The notes under the pieces were generated by a model that saw nothing but the letters and a program-made list of their open reading frames with translations, was not told the origin of the DNA and searched no databases. The translations under genes and the position numbers were made by a program. From NCBI RefSeq assembly GCF_002028455.1, contig NZ_MWUM01000011.1, forward strand, positions 101,950-165,949: 64,000 bases of DNA. Direction: 5' to 3'. Source of the DNA: Zoogloea sp. LCSB751 (lineage in GTDB: Bacteria > Pseudomonadota > Gammaproteobacteria > Burkholderiales > Rhodocyclaceae). The stretch's first letter is position 1. Each line of letters starts with the position of its first letter. Positions 45,001-53,685 of the stretch are shown here, piece by piece.

Positions 45001-45461
45001 AGCCGCTGCCGGCCGGTGCGGCCCCCGAATTGCCGCTGCTGGCCGAGGATGCGCTGCCGGGCACCCGGCTGGCCGACATGCAGGTGCTGGTGGTGGAGGA
45101 TAACGAGGTCAACCAGATGGTGCTGGAGGCCCTGCTGCAGGAAGAGGGCGCCCGCGTGACCCTGGCCGGAAACGGCAAGGAGGCGGTGGAGCAGGTGTGT
45201 GCCGGCGGCGACGAGGCTTTCCAGGTCGTGCTGATGGATGTCCAGATGCCGGTGATGGATGGTTATGCGGCCACCCGTGAGATCCATGCCCTGGCGCCCA
45301 CTCTGCCGATCATCGGACAGACCGCCCATGCCTTCGAAGAGGAAAAGGCGCGCTGCCTGGAGGCCGGGATGGTGGCCCACATTGCCAAGCCGGTGGATCC
45401 GGAACTGCTGGTGCGGGTGATCCTCAGGCATGCCCGTCGCCGGGTTGCCGTTTCGCTGTAG
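42048..45461 (+). CDS. dCache-PAS-PAS-PAS hybrid sensor histidine kinase
   Basis: The 1137-residue membrane kinase has one helix near residues 18-40, a periplasmic dCache-like sensing domain (about 45-295, with DISVRDYF-like VSDRDYFKVLRD), a second helix (about 298-320), three PAS/PAC domains (about 360-730, each ending DITERK or DVSDRK), a coiled coil, HisKA with His772 in [12 protein letters not shown], HATPase (NAIKF, DTGIGM, GGTGLGL) and a C-terminal REC domain with phospho-acceptor Asp1064 (LMDVQMPVMDG). Ligand unknown. ATG 42048 used; a TTG four codons upstream is open. A separate output regulator is not adjacent. Confidence 0.92.
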   Translation: MKLPSFAFFPASVPGRFHRLLLMAVVLTNVAAIALAAFNLSQSQRKAEALATLTTRNLVEAVEHSLVSTSRTIDVTLLALVDEIERSEREGAGYLSNAELLGLLARYKSWLPETDGFRVFDAHGRPRWWFSRTGSAAGIDVSDRDYFKVLRDDPGRGLFVARPVLSRVTGTWVITFARRLRHADGAFAGVVTAVVPLEHFNRLLPRQQLGPQGGATLRYEDLGLIVRSPPVPGPAGMIGSTKVSDDLRTLVASGRPEASYRTVTASDGIERLNTFRRVDGLPFILVVGMATDDYLADWNESVRHTVELLAVFLLVSMGSAVLIGRLYRRQFQSAENLRESHARLEGTLADLRNRDQVLSATEQVAGLGVFSIDLHSGEAYSSAQLRGILGGAPEEPLSVDIWAERIHPDDRLRVVSRFREGLMQRGEPFDEEYRIRLPDGAIRWIHGIGGVDLDADGRPVSVHGVSLDITERKEVQASLQAALDEYEKLVERMPAGVFKQRVRADGSFSFDYVSPRFCEQVGIDEAAILADPHIVTRHIHADDYPGYVARCQAVRERPGPFEWEGRVDVNGEARWMAILSRPTRLPNGDILWEGVQSDVSDRKRAELALRESEARYRLLLQFSPVGILQYDTELKVSYCNTQFAEIMQVPHDYMAHVDCSQLSDRRVQPALRAALEGRLGEYEGPYRTTFAGKELNIAMNCSPLRDPAGGLIGGIAILQDITERVLKDQELARYRDHLEELVAERTADLVAARAEAERLAQAKSEFLANMSHEIRTPLNGVLGLAHIGYRESQGRDRARDTFARILSSGQLLLGIINDILDFSKIEAGKLRIEAIPVELAGVIGESLALMEARAQAKGLVLRFRRATPLPERCVTDPLRVGQILLNLLSNAIKFTEQGSVTLSAEFADGQLILRVSDTGIGMNDEEIAKVFAPFEQADNSVTRRFGGTGLGLAITHRLVELMGGLLRVNSRPGSGSTFEVRLPCEPLPAGAAPELPLLAEDALPGTRLADMQVLVVEDNEVNQMVLEALLQEEGARVTLAGNGKEAVEQVCAGGDEAFQVVLMDVQMPVMDGYAATREIHALAPTLPIIGQTAHAFEEEKARCLEAGMVAHIAKPVDPELLVRVILRHARRRVAVSL

Positions 45462-45470
45462 ACGACCGCC

Positions 45471-45524
45471 GTAGGGGCTGGCCCTTCGTTGGGGCGGGGA
45501 CGGCTGCCGGCCCCGGCCTACGAA
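45471..45524. repeat. GC-rich hairpin region between kinase and ynfA-like gene
   Basis: GTAGG at 45471-45475 and CCTAC at 45517-45521 enclose nested GGGGC/GCCCC pairings. It lies between convergent genes, its right arm contains the YnfA-like stop, and it probably terminates both directions. It starts like the REP-like copies (GTAGGGGC) but lacks their GAATGAATTC core. Confidence 0.4.
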
Positions 45525-45847
45525 CGTGGGGCGAACATGATGATCGCCATGCCGGCCAGCGCCACGCTGCCGCCGATGGCGTCCCACAGGGTCGGGCGGA
45601 TGCCGTCCACCGCCCACAGCCACAGCAGCGCGACGCCGATATAGACGCCGCCGTAGGCCGCGTAGGTGCGGCCGGCGGCGGTGGGGTGGAGGGTCAGCAG
45701 CCAGGCGAAGGCGGCCAGGCTCACTGCCGCCGGCAGCAGCAGCCAGGCGCTGCGGCCCTCCCGCAGCCATAGCCAGGGCAGGTAGCAGCCGAGAATTTCG
45801 GCCACGGCGGTGACGGCGAAGAGTATGAGGGTCTTGAGTTCCGGCAT
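45518..45847 (-). CDS. YnfA-family (UPF0060) small membrane protein
   Basis: The 109-residue protein has four predicted helices and the family pattern: [26 protein letters not shown], then [21 protein letters not shown] and [22 protein letters not shown]. YnfA resembles SMR transporters, and drug efflux has been proposed for some members. ATG 45847 gives the family start [10 protein letters not shown]. It lies between the hybrid kinase and the next kinase on the opposite strand, probably an unrelated interloper in the signalling block. Confidence 0.9.
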   Translation of the reverse strand: MPELKTLILFAVTAVAEILGCYLPWLWLREGRSAWLLLPAAVSLAAFAWLLTLHPTAAGRTYAAYGGVYIGVALLWLWAVDGIRPTLWDAIGGSVALAGMAIIMFAPRS

Positions 45848-45954
45848 GGTTGGATGGGGACACGAATGTGGGTCAAGATTAACCCGTCGCAGCAGGAACC
45901 GTGCCTCTCGGCCACGATCCAATCCTCGCAGGCCGGCCAATCGGAGGATCGTTC

Positions 45955-47376
45955 ATGAGCGAGCAGTCCCGTAGCGAGCCCTTTCCGGCCGGCGATGCCT
46001 CATTCCGTCGGGTCGTCGAGTGGGCGCCAACCGCGATGGTGATGGTGGATCACGAAGGCCGCATCGTGCTGGTCAACGCCCAGGCCGAGCGCCTGTTCGG
46101 CTATGCCCGCGACGAGCTGCTGGGTGAGTCCGTCGACCGCTTGGTGCCGTCCCGCCTGGCGGGCCATCATCCGGCCTATCGGGCCGGCTTCTTTGCCGAT
46201 CCGCATCCGCGGCCGATGGGCAGCGGGCGCGACCTGTTTGCCCGGCGGCGGGATGGCAGCGAGTTCCCGGTGGAGATCGGCCTGACGCCGATCGAGGCCG
46301 GCGGCAGCTTCATGGTGCTGGCGGCGGTGGTGGACATCACCGAGCGCAAGCGCCAGGAGGAGCGTTTTCGGCGCGTCGTCGAGTTTGCCCCGAGCGCGAT
46401 GGTGATGGTGGATCGCAGCGGTCGCATCGTGCTGGTCAATGCCCAGACCGAGCAGCTGTTCGGCTATCCCCGCCAGGCGCTGATCGGCGAGGCCGTCGAG
46501 ATGCTGGTGCCCGAGCGCCTGCGCGGCGAGCACCGGCAGTTCCGCAGCGGTTTCTTCCACGCGCCGCTGGCCCGGCCGATGGGCGTCGGCCGCGACCTGT
46601 TCGCGCGGCGTGCCGACGGCAGCGAGTTTCCGGTGGAAATCGGCCTCAACCCGATCGACACCGACGAAGGGACCATGGTGCTGGCTTCGATCGTGGATAT
46701 CACCGAGCGGCGCCGCGTACAGCAGACGCTGGAGAATGCGCTGCAGGAAAAGACCGTACTGCTCAACGAGGTGCACCACCGGGTCAAGAACAACCTGCAG
46801 GTCATTTCGAGCCTGCTCAACCTGCAGGCAACCCACGCCAGCGATCCGCGCCTGCGCAACATCCTGGCGGAGAGCCAGAGTCGCGTGCGGGCGATGGCCC
46901 TGACCCACCAGCTGCTGTACGAGCGCAAGGATTTCTCGCGCATCGACCTCGGCGAATACCTCGACCGCCTCACCCAGTTGCTGCTCAGCAGCTACCGGGA
47001 GGACAGCGCGCGCATCGCGCTGCGCTGCGTGCTGCCGGGCGAGCCGCAGTTCCTCGACCTGGAGCGCGCCGTGCCCTGCGGCCTGATCGTCAATGAGCTG
47101 GTTACCAATGCCTTCAAGCACGCCTTCCCGGCCGGTCGCGGCGGTGCGGTGCAGATCGAGCTGACGGCGGTCGGCGCGGAGCTCGACCTGGCGGTGAGCG
47201 ACGATGGCGTCGGACTGCCGGAGGGCTTCGACCTGGCTGGCGTGACTTCCCTTGGCCTTCAGCTGGTGCCGCTGCTGGCCGACCAGTTGCGCGGCCGGTT
47301 TACCGTGGCGAGCGGCGAGGGGGCCCGTTTCGCGTTACGCTTCCCGCTGGCCCTGCCGACCCGGAGATCTCGATGA
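45955..47376 (+). CDS. PAS-PAS-HisKA_2/HWE sensor histidine kinase
   Basis: The 473-residue cytosolic kinase has no membrane helix. Two PAS domains are near-duplicates (VVEWAPTAMVMVDHEGRIVL at about 20-40; VVEFAPSAMVMVDRSGRIVL at about 140-160), followed by a HisKA_2 box LLNEVHHRVKNNLQVISSL with phospho-acceptor His274/275 and a HATPase with VNELVTNAFKHAFP. GGAGGA precedes ATG 45955. The stop overlaps the next gene (ATGA), a REC-GGDEF-EAL regulator, so kinase and c-di-GMP enzyme form a dedicated pair. Confidence 0.92.
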   Translation: MSEQSRSEPFPAGDASFRRVVEWAPTAMVMVDHEGRIVLVNAQAERLFGYARDELLGESVDRLVPSRLAGHHPAYRAGFFADPHPRPMGSGRDLFARRRDGSEFPVEIGLTPIEAGGSFMVLAAVVDITERKRQEERFRRVVEFAPSAMVMVDRSGRIVLVNAQTEQLFGYPRQALIGEAVEMLVPERLRGEHRQFRSGFFHAPLARPMGVGRDLFARRADGSEFPVEIGLNPIDTDEGTMVLASIVDITERRRVQQTLENALQEKTVLLNEVHHRVKNNLQVISSLLNLQATHASDPRLRNILAESQSRVRAMALTHQLLYERKDFSRIDLGEYLDRLTQLLLSSYREDSARIALRCVLPGEPQFLDLERAVPCGLIVNELVTNAFKHAFPAGRGGAVQIELTAVGAELDLAVSDDGVGLPEGFDLAGVTSLGLQLVPLLADQLRGRFTVASGEGARFALRFPLALPTRRSR

Positions 47377-49808
47377 TTGCCGACAAGCCGATCAATCTGA
47401 TGCTCGTCGAGGACGAACGCGTCGTCGCCTTCGACCTCAAGAACCAGCTGCAGTCCCTCGGCTATCGCGTCGGTGCGATGGTGGGGAGCGGCGAGCAGGC
47501 AGTGCGCCAGGTGGCCGACGTGGCGCCCGATCTGGTGCTGATGGACATCCACCTGGAAGGAGACATGGACGGGGTCGAGGCCGCCACCGAAATCCAGGCC
47601 CGCCACCGGATCCCGGTGATCTACCTGACCGCCTTTGCCGAGGACGACACCCTGCGCCGGGCCCTCGACAGCCGGCCCTTCGGCTACCTGGTGAAGCCCT
47701 GGGATGTGCGCGAGCTGCATGCGTCGATCCAGATGGCCCTCGCTCGCCGGGAGGTCGAAGTGGCGGTGGAGCGCAGCGAGCTGCGCCTCAAGCTGGCCCT
47801 GGAGGCAGCGGCGCTGGGCGTCTTCGAGTGGCAGCCCGGGCAGCCGCGCAGCCCAGGGGATGGCGGAACCGCCGCCGTGTTCGGTGAGGGCAGCTTGGTC
47901 GCCGAGGGCGATCGGGAGGCGTCTTTCCTGGCCCGCGTCAATCCCGATGACCGCGAGCGGGTTGCCGCCGGCCTGCAGGCCGCGCTGCTCAGCGACGATG
48001 CGCGGCGCATCGAGTTCCGTACCGCCCGGGACAATGGTGAGCCGCACTACATCGAGGCTCACGTGAAGGCCCATGCGTCCCGGCCGGTGCGCCGGGTGGT
48101 CGGCGTGCTGCAGGACGTGACCGAGAGGCACAAGATCGAAGAGCGCCTGCGCCAGTCGAGCGTGGTCTTCCATACCGCTGCCGAGGCGATCCTGATCGCC
48201 GACGGCGAGCGGCGGGTCTGCGCAGTGAATCCCGCCTTCACGCGGATCACCGCCTACAACGAGGCCGAGGCGCGCGGTTTCGACGTGGACGTGCTGTTGC
48301 GCATCCAGCGCGGAGAGCAGGGCAGCGCGGCCTTCTTTGCCGAGCTGGCGGCCAATCCGGACGGCTACTGGCAGGGCGAGGTGATCTGCCGGCGCCGCGG
48401 CGGCGAACCCTTTCCGGCCTGGCAGAGCCTCAGCGTGGTGCATGACGCTCAGGGGCGTGTCGGCAATTACGTGATCGCCTTTTCCGATGTGAGCGAGATG
48501 CACGTCGTCGAGGAGAAGCTGCATCACCTGGCCCACCACGACCCGCTCACCGGCCTGCCGAACCGTCTGCTCTTCGACGACCGCATCGAACAGACCATCG
48601 AGCTGGCGCGGCGGAGCCAGCAGCACTGCCTGCTGTTGTTCCTCGATCTGGACAGCTTCAAAGTGGTCAACGACACCCTTGGCCACGTGGTCGGCGACGA
48701 GCTGTTGCGCATCGTCGCCGGCCGCCTGCGCGGCGCCTTGCGCGGCACCGACACGATTGCCCGGCTGGGCGGCGACGAGTTCGTGGTGCTCACCGGCAGC
48801 AGCAGCCCGGAGTACGCGGCCGAGCTGGCCGGCAAGATCCTGCAGACCGTCAGTGCGCCGATCCGCCTCGGCCGGGAGGGCATCACCGTCTCGGGGAGCA
48901 TCGGCATCGCGGTCTATCCGGAGGATGGCGGCGACCGCCACGCGCTGATGCGGGCCGCCGACATTGCGATGTATTCGGCCAAGGCCGCGGGGCGCAACCG
49001 CTACCAGTTTTACTCCCCCGAGATGGCGGAGCGCAGCAACGAACGGTTGAACCTGGAGCAGGGCCTGCGCCGCGCCATCGAGGAGGACCAGCTGCTGCTC
49101 CACTACCAGCCGCAGGTGGAGCTGGCCGACGGGCGCATCGTCGGGGTCGAGGCGCTGGTGCGCTGGAACCATCCGCAGCACGGCATGATTCCGCCGGTGC
49201 GTTTCATCCCGGTGGCCGAGGAGAGCGGCGTCATCGACAGCCTCGGGCGCTGGGTGCTCGAACGGGCCTGCCGCGAGGTGGCCGGCTTGCGCCAGCGCAG
49301 CGGCGAGCAGCTGCGGCTGGCTGTCAATGTGTCGGCGCGGGAGTTCATGCGCGAGGATTTCATTGCCAGCGTGCTGGCCACGCTGGCCCAGACCGGTTTC
49401 CCGGCCGCGGCGCTGGAACTGGAGATCACCGAGAGCACCCTGCAGACCATCGAGCGCAGCATGGAGATCCTGGCCGCCCTCAAGCAGCACGGGATCGCGG
49501 TGAGCATCGACGATTTCGGCACCGGCTATTCGTCCCTCAGCGTGTTGCGCGACCTGCCGATCGACCGCATCAAGATCGACCGCTCCTTCATCATTCACCT
49601 GCCGGAAAGGCGTGAAGGCATGGCCATCATCGAAGCCATCGTGGCCCTCGCCAGTTCCCTCGGCATGGAGATCATCGTCGAGGGCATCGAGCGGCGCGAA
49701 CAGGCTACCTTGCTGCTGGGGCTGGGTTGCGGCGGTGGCCAGGGCTACCTGTTCAGCCGTCCGGTGCCCCATCCGCAGCTGCTCGATCTACTGGCCGGTA
49801 CGGACTGA
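47373..49808 (+). CDS. REC-PAS-PAS-GGDEF-EAL response regulator
   Basis: The 811-residue cytosolic protein has an N-terminal REC domain with Asp58 (LMDIHLEGDMDG), two PAS domains (about 130-250 and 255-375), a GGDEF domain with the intact signature GGDEF (466-470) and an EAL domain with EAL at 593-595 (VGVEALVRWNHP), FGTGYSSLSVL and the DxxKID pattern RIKIDRSFI. Both cyclase and phosphodiesterase sites look intact, so net c-di-GMP output may switch with phosphorylation (inference). It overlaps the kinase by 4 bp. Confidence 0.94.
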   Translation: MIADKPINLMLVEDERVVAFDLKNQLQSLGYRVGAMVGSGEQAVRQVADVAPDLVLMDIHLEGDMDGVEAATEIQARHRIPVIYLTAFAEDDTLRRALDSRPFGYLVKPWDVRELHASIQMALARREVEVAVERSELRLKLALEAAALGVFEWQPGQPRSPGDGGTAAVFGEGSLVAEGDREASFLARVNPDDRERVAAGLQAALLSDDARRIEFRTARDNGEPHYIEAHVKAHASRPVRRVVGVLQDVTERHKIEERLRQSSVVFHTAAEAILIADGERRVCAVNPAFTRITAYNEAEARGFDVDVLLRIQRGEQGSAAFFAELAANPDGYWQGEVICRRRGGEPFPAWQSLSVVHDAQGRVGNYVIAFSDVSEMHVVEEKLHHLAHHDPLTGLPNRLLFDDRIEQTIELARRSQQHCLLLFLDLDSFKVVNDTLGHVVGDELLRIVAGRLRGALRGTDTIARLGGDEFVVLTGSSSPEYAAELAGKILQTVSAPIRLGREGITVSGSIGIAVYPEDGGDRHALMRAADIAMYSAKAAGRNRYQFYSPEMAERSNERLNLEQGLRRAIEEDQLLLHYQPQVELADGRIVGVEALVRWNHPQHGMIPPVRFIPVAEESGVIDSLGRWVLERACREVAGLRQRSGEQLRLAVNVSAREFMREDFIASVLATLAQTGFPAAALELEITESTLQTIERSMEILAALKQHGIAVSIDDFGTGYSSLSVLRDLPIDRIKIDRSFIIHLPERREGMAIIEAIVALASSLGMEIIVEGIERREQATLLLGLGCGGGQGYLFSRPVPHPQLLDLLAGTD

Positions 49809-49974
49809 GTCCCGTCGCCGCGGCGCGCGGCCGCCGTCCGCACCTTTCTGTACGTGGACGGGGCAAAGTGCCATCATGGGGCCCAGGCACACGAAAAAGA
49901 ACACGTGGCCCATGGCGCCCAGCCCAACAGACTTAGCCTTGCCCGACGCCATGGCCGGATCCAGGGAGTTCGGC

Positions 49975-50844
49975 ATGCGTCTGTTGCACGATCACACTTA
50001 CCGGCCTGGCCGGCGCAGCTGCCTGCACATGCTGGCGGCGCTGGCCGCCACCGGCCTGACGGCGTCCTGGCCGGCCGTGGCGGGCACCACCTACACCTTC
50101 GGTGTCGTACCGCAATTCGAGCAGCGCAAGCTGTTCGCCATCTGGAAGCCGGTGGTCGATGAACTGGCCCGCCGCACCGGGCTGGACATCAAGCTGGAGG
50201 TGACCCTGTCGGTGCCGGAGTTCGAGGCCGCCATTGAGGCGGGCAGTTTCGATTTCGTCTATGCCAACCCGTACCACATCCTGAAGCTGCGGGATTCCCA
50301 GGGCTACATTCCGCTGGTGCGCGACGAGGAGCCGCTGCGCGGCATCATCGTGGTGCGCAAGGACAGTCCGCTGAAGAGCGTGAAGGAGCTGGACGGCAAA
50401 ACCATCGCGGTGCCGTCGCCGAATGCGCTGGGTGCCAGCCTGCTGCCGCGCGCCGAGCTGGAGCGCCTGCACGGTGTGCGGGTGCAGATGCTCAATGTGA
50501 AGACCCACAGCTCAGTCTATCTGCACGTGCTCAACGGCCTCACCGAGGCCGGCGGCGGCGTGCAGAAGACCCTCGCCGAGCAGCCGTCGGCGATCCAGGC
50601 CCAGCTGCGGGTGCTGTACACGACCCGCGACATCCCGTCCCATCCGGTGGCCGCCCATCCACGCATTCCGCAGGCGGTGCGGGAAAGTGTCCGGCTGGCG
50701 CTGCTGGCCATCGGCGCCAGCCCGGCGGGCAAGGCCCTGCTCGACGACATTCCGATGCCGCGGCCGGTGGTGACCTCCCTCGACGACTACCTGCCGATGC
50801 GCCAGTGGGGGCTGGAGAAGTACTGGGCCATGGACCGCAAGTAG
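49975..50844 (+). CDS. PhnD-like periplasmic binding protein
   Basis: The 289-residue protein has a signal peptide with a double arginine (GRRSCLHMLAALAATGLTASWPAVAG; Sec or Tat) and the PhnD/SsuA-like fold: FGVVPQFEQRKLFAIWKPVVDELARRTG, then YANPYHIL, and GKTIAVPSPNALGASLLPRAELE. ATG 49975 follows a GGGAG ribosome site; longer starts add charged residues before the signal. No ABC transporter is adjacent; the next gene, 9 bp on, is a hybrid kinase, so the protein is probably its extracytoplasmic ligand sensor. Confidence 0.88.
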   Translation: MRLLHDHTYRPGRRSCLHMLAALAATGLTASWPAVAGTTYTFGVVPQFEQRKLFAIWKPVVDELARRTGLDIKLEVTLSVPEFEAAIEAGSFDFVYANPYHILKLRDSQGYIPLVRDEEPLRGIIVVRKDSPLKSVKELDGKTIAVPSPNALGASLLPRAELERLHGVRVQMLNVKTHSSVYLHVLNGLTEAGGGVQKTLAEQPSAIQAQLRVLYTTRDIPSHPVAAHPRIPQAVRESVRLALLAIGASPAGKALLDDIPMPRPVVTSLDDYLPMRQWGLEKYWAMDRK

Positions 50845-50853
50845 GTGGCCATC

Positions 50854-53616
50854 GTGAGCCATTCCCTGCGCTGGAAACTCCTGTTGCCGCTGCTGCTCGG
50901 CAGTGCGCTGATCCTGGCCGGCCTCAATTTCGTGTGGACGCCGCGTTACCTGGAAGACCAGCGCACCGAGTATCTGGAGGAGGTCAATCACCACCTCGAC
51001 AGTGTCATCGAAGGCCTGGTTCCGCTGATGCTGGCCAGCCAGCTCGACATCATCACCGAGAACCTGGGCGAGCTGCAGAAGAAGAACCGCGACTGGCACG
51101 AGATCCGCCTGATCGATGCGCGTGGTCGACAGATCTACCCACCGATGGTGGGTGCCCCGGCGGCGATCGTCGCCCATCCGGCGATGCAGGTGATCGACAA
51201 GGACATCGCCTACCTGGGGGTGCCGGCCGGCCACCTGCGGGTGCAGATCGACCTCAGCCGCTGGCTGGCCAAGCGCCACGCCCAGCACGGCCAGCTGGCC
51301 CTGATGCTGGCCGGTTGCGTGGCCCTGCTGGGCCTGGTGTGGAGCGTGATGGTGGAGGGCATCGTACTGCGTCCGCTGCTGCGCCTGTCCCGCGCCGCCA
51401 AGGCGCTGGCCCGGCGGCGTGTCGATGTGGCGCTGCCACCGGCGGGGCGCGACGAAGTGGGCGACCTGGTGACCAGTTTCGCGGCGATGCGTGAGGAGTT
51501 GCAGGCTTATCACGAGGAGCTGCTCGGCGAGATCGGCGAACGGGAGAAGGTCGAGCAGGCCCTGCGCGAGCATCGTCAGCACCTGGAGGAGCAGGTCGCT
51601 GAGCGGACCGTCGAACTGGTCGCCGCCAAGGAAACGGCCGAATCGGCGAGCCGGGCCAAGAGCGTCTTCCTGGCGACCATGAGCCACGAGATCCGCACCC
51701 CGATGAATGCCATCGTCGGTCTCACCCACCTGCTACAGCGCCATGTGCACGAGCCGCGGCAGCTGCAGCAGCTGGCCACCATTGCCGACTCCGCCCAGAA
51801 CCTGCTCGGCATCCTCAACGACATCCTCGACTTCTCGAAGATCGAGGCCGGCAAGATCGAGCTGGAGTCGGCGGACTTCGAGCTGGAGTCGATCTTCGAG
51901 AACGCGGCCGCGCTGATCGGCGCCCGTGCGGCGGAAAAGGGCGTGGAGGTGGTCACCCACCTGGACCCGGAGATCCCGCGGGTGCTGCGTGGCGATGCGC
52001 TGCGGGTAGCCCAGATCCTGCTGAATTTCGCCAACAACGCGGTCAAGTTCACCGAGCACGGCAGCATCGCGCTGCGGGCCCGTCTGCTGTCCCGACGCGG
52101 GGATCTGCTTGGCCTGCGCCTGGAGGTCCAGGACACCGGAGTCGGCGTGCCGCCGGAGCTGCGCCCGCGGCTGTTCCAGGCCTTCGAGCAGGCCAGTAGC
52201 GGGACGACCCGCCGCTACGGCGGCAGCGGCCTGGGTCTGGCGATCGTCAAGCGGCTGGCCGTGCTGATGGGCGGCGAGGTCGGTGTCGACAGCACTCCGG
52301 GTGAGGGCAGCACGTTCTGGTGCGTGATCCACCTGCAGCGGGGTGACGGCAAGGCCGTCCTGCGGCCGGCCCATTTCGCTGGGGAGCGGGTGCTGGTGGT
52401 GGACGATCTGCCCGACGCCCGCGAGATGCTGCAGGTGATGCTCGAGAGCCTCGGCCTGCAGGTCGATACGGCGGCCTCGGGACCCGAGGCGCTGGCGCTG
52501 ATCGCCGCCGCCGACGGCGCCGAAGTGCCCTACCGGGTGGTATTGCTGGACTGGCGCATGCCCGACATGGACGGCTACGAGGTGGCCGCGCACATCCGCC
52601 GCATGACGCTGGGCGCGCCGCTGCTGATCCTGATGGTCACCGCCTACGGGGCCGAACTGCCGCCGGACGGGGCCGCGGCGGTGCATTTCGACGGGGTGCT
52701 CGCCAAGCCCGTGCAGCGCCTGCAGCTGACCGAGGCCCTGGCGCGGGCCCTGTCGGCCGGTGCCAGCGTGGTGGGCGGCACCCAGGATTCGGGCGTGGCG
52801 GGCTTCGATGCCGCCAAGGCTGGGGCGCACATCCTGCTGGTGGAGGACAACGTGGTGAACCAGCAGGTGGCGCGGGATCTGCTGGAGGAGGTCGGCTTGC
52901 AGGTCGAGGTGGCCGACAACGGTGCGCTGGCCGTCGAGCGCATGGCCGGCGGAGCCCATTTCGACCTGATCCTGATGGACATCCAGATGCCGGTGATGGA
53001 CGGGCTGGAAGCCGCCCGGCGTATCCGCCAGCTGGAGGCCGGGCGCAGCCTGCCGATCCTGGCGATGACTGCCAACGCCTTTGCGGAGGACCGGGAGCAA
53101 TGCCTCGCTGCCGGCATGAACGGCCATGTGCCCAAACCGGTGGAGCCGGACCGGCTATACCAGATCCTGTCCACCTGGCTGCCCCTTGCCGGGCAGGCCC
53201 CTTCCGCGCCGGCTCCCAGTGCCCCGCCGTCCGCCGGAGCGGAAGACGATGCGGACGAAGCCGGATTCGCCAGGCTGGAGGCCCGTTACCAGGCCAAGCC
53301 GGCCTTCGTCGCCAAGCTGCTCGGCACCGTGCTGCAGGAGTTGCCCGGCGATGCGGAACGGCTGCGCCGGGGCGTCGATGCCCGGGATCTTGCCGCCTTG
53401 ACCAAGGCCGCCCACGGCCTGAAAGGCATGGCTGGAAGCATCCTGCAGGACACCCTCGTCAAGCAGGCCCGCAGCACCGAGCTGTCGGCCCGCGACGGCA
53501 ATCCGGAAGCCCTGGTGCTGGCCCTGGCCCTGGCCGAACACCTGGACCGGTTATCCGTCACGATCACCGCGCATCTGGCGCGCCGGCGCGTCGAAACCGC
53601 CCCGCCGCAAGGCTGA
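50854..53616 (+). CDS. Hybrid histidine kinase with two REC and an HPt domain
   Basis: This 920-residue inner-membrane kinase, counted from GTG 50854, has helices near residues 8-26 and 151-172, a short periplasmic domain between them and a HAMP-like linker. HisKA has His278 ([12 protein letters not shown]), followed by HATPase (NNAVKF, DTGVGV, GGSGLGL), REC1 with Asp566 ([11 protein letters not shown]), REC2 with Asp709 ([11 protein letters not shown]) and a C-terminal HPt with His854 (AAHGLKG). AGGTGG precedes this GTG; a GTG at 50845 is also possible. It sits between a PhnD-like binding protein and an HD-GYP regulator, so an input-relay-output chain is likely. Confidence 0.92.
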   Translation: MSHSLRWKLLLPLLLGSALILAGLNFVWTPRYLEDQRTEYLEEVNHHLDSVIEGLVPLMLASQLDIITENLGELQKKNRDWHEIRLIDARGRQIYPPMVGAPAAIVAHPAMQVIDKDIAYLGVPAGHLRVQIDLSRWLAKRHAQHGQLALMLAGCVALLGLVWSVMVEGIVLRPLLRLSRAAKALARRRVDVALPPAGRDEVGDLVTSFAAMREELQAYHEELLGEIGEREKVEQALREHRQHLEEQVAERTVELVAAKETAESASRAKSVFLATMSHEIRTPMNAIVGLTHLLQRHVHEPRQLQQLATIADSAQNLLGILNDILDFSKIEAGKIELESADFELESIFENAAALIGARAAEKGVEVVTHLDPEIPRVLRGDALRVAQILLNFANNAVKFTEHGSIALRARLLSRRGDLLGLRLEVQDTGVGVPPELRPRLFQAFEQASSGTTRRYGGSGLGLAIVKRLAVLMGGEVGVDSTPGEGSTFWCVIHLQRGDGKAVLRPAHFAGERVLVVDDLPDAREMLQVMLESLGLQVDTAASGPEALALIAAADGAEVPYRVVLLDWRMPDMDGYEVAAHIRRMTLGAPLLILMVTAYGAELPPDGAAAVHFDGVLAKPVQRLQLTEALARALSAGASVVGGTQDSGVAGFDAAKAGAHILLVEDNVVNQQVARDLLEEVGLQVEVADNGALAVERMAGGAHFDLILMDIQMPVMDGLEAARRIRQLEAGRSLPILAMTANAFAEDREQCLAAGMNGHVPKPVEPDRLYQILSTWLPLAGQAPSAPAPSAPPSAGAEDDADEAGFARLEARYQAKPAFVAKLLGTVLQELPGDAERLRRGVDARDLAALTKAAHGLKGMAGSILQDTLVKQARSTELSARDGNPEALVLALALAEHLDRLSVTITAHLARRRVETAPPQG

Positions 53617-53640
53617 CGCAGCCCGCGCCGGGCGTATACT
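53613..53640 (+). promoter_or_regulatory. Candidate promoter of the HD-GYP gene
   Basis: CTGACG (53613-53618) and TATACT (53635-53640) are 16 nt apart, the former overlapping the end of the kinase gene. This would allow the HD-GYP regulator to be made separately from its kinase. Confidence 0.5.
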
Positions 53641-53685
53641 GAAACCAAAAAAACCGAACGATCCCGTGCCTCGTGAGAATCGGTG

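Noticed and set aside
41967..45863. A roughly 1300-codon open frame antisense to the hybrid kinase
   Set aside because: Low-complexity translation without motifs, exactly mirroring a well-defined kinase on the other strand; GC artefact.
47259..49772. Long antisense frame under the GGDEF-EAL regulator
   Set aside because: Same artefact; the plus-strand protein has intact REC, GGDEF and EAL motifs.
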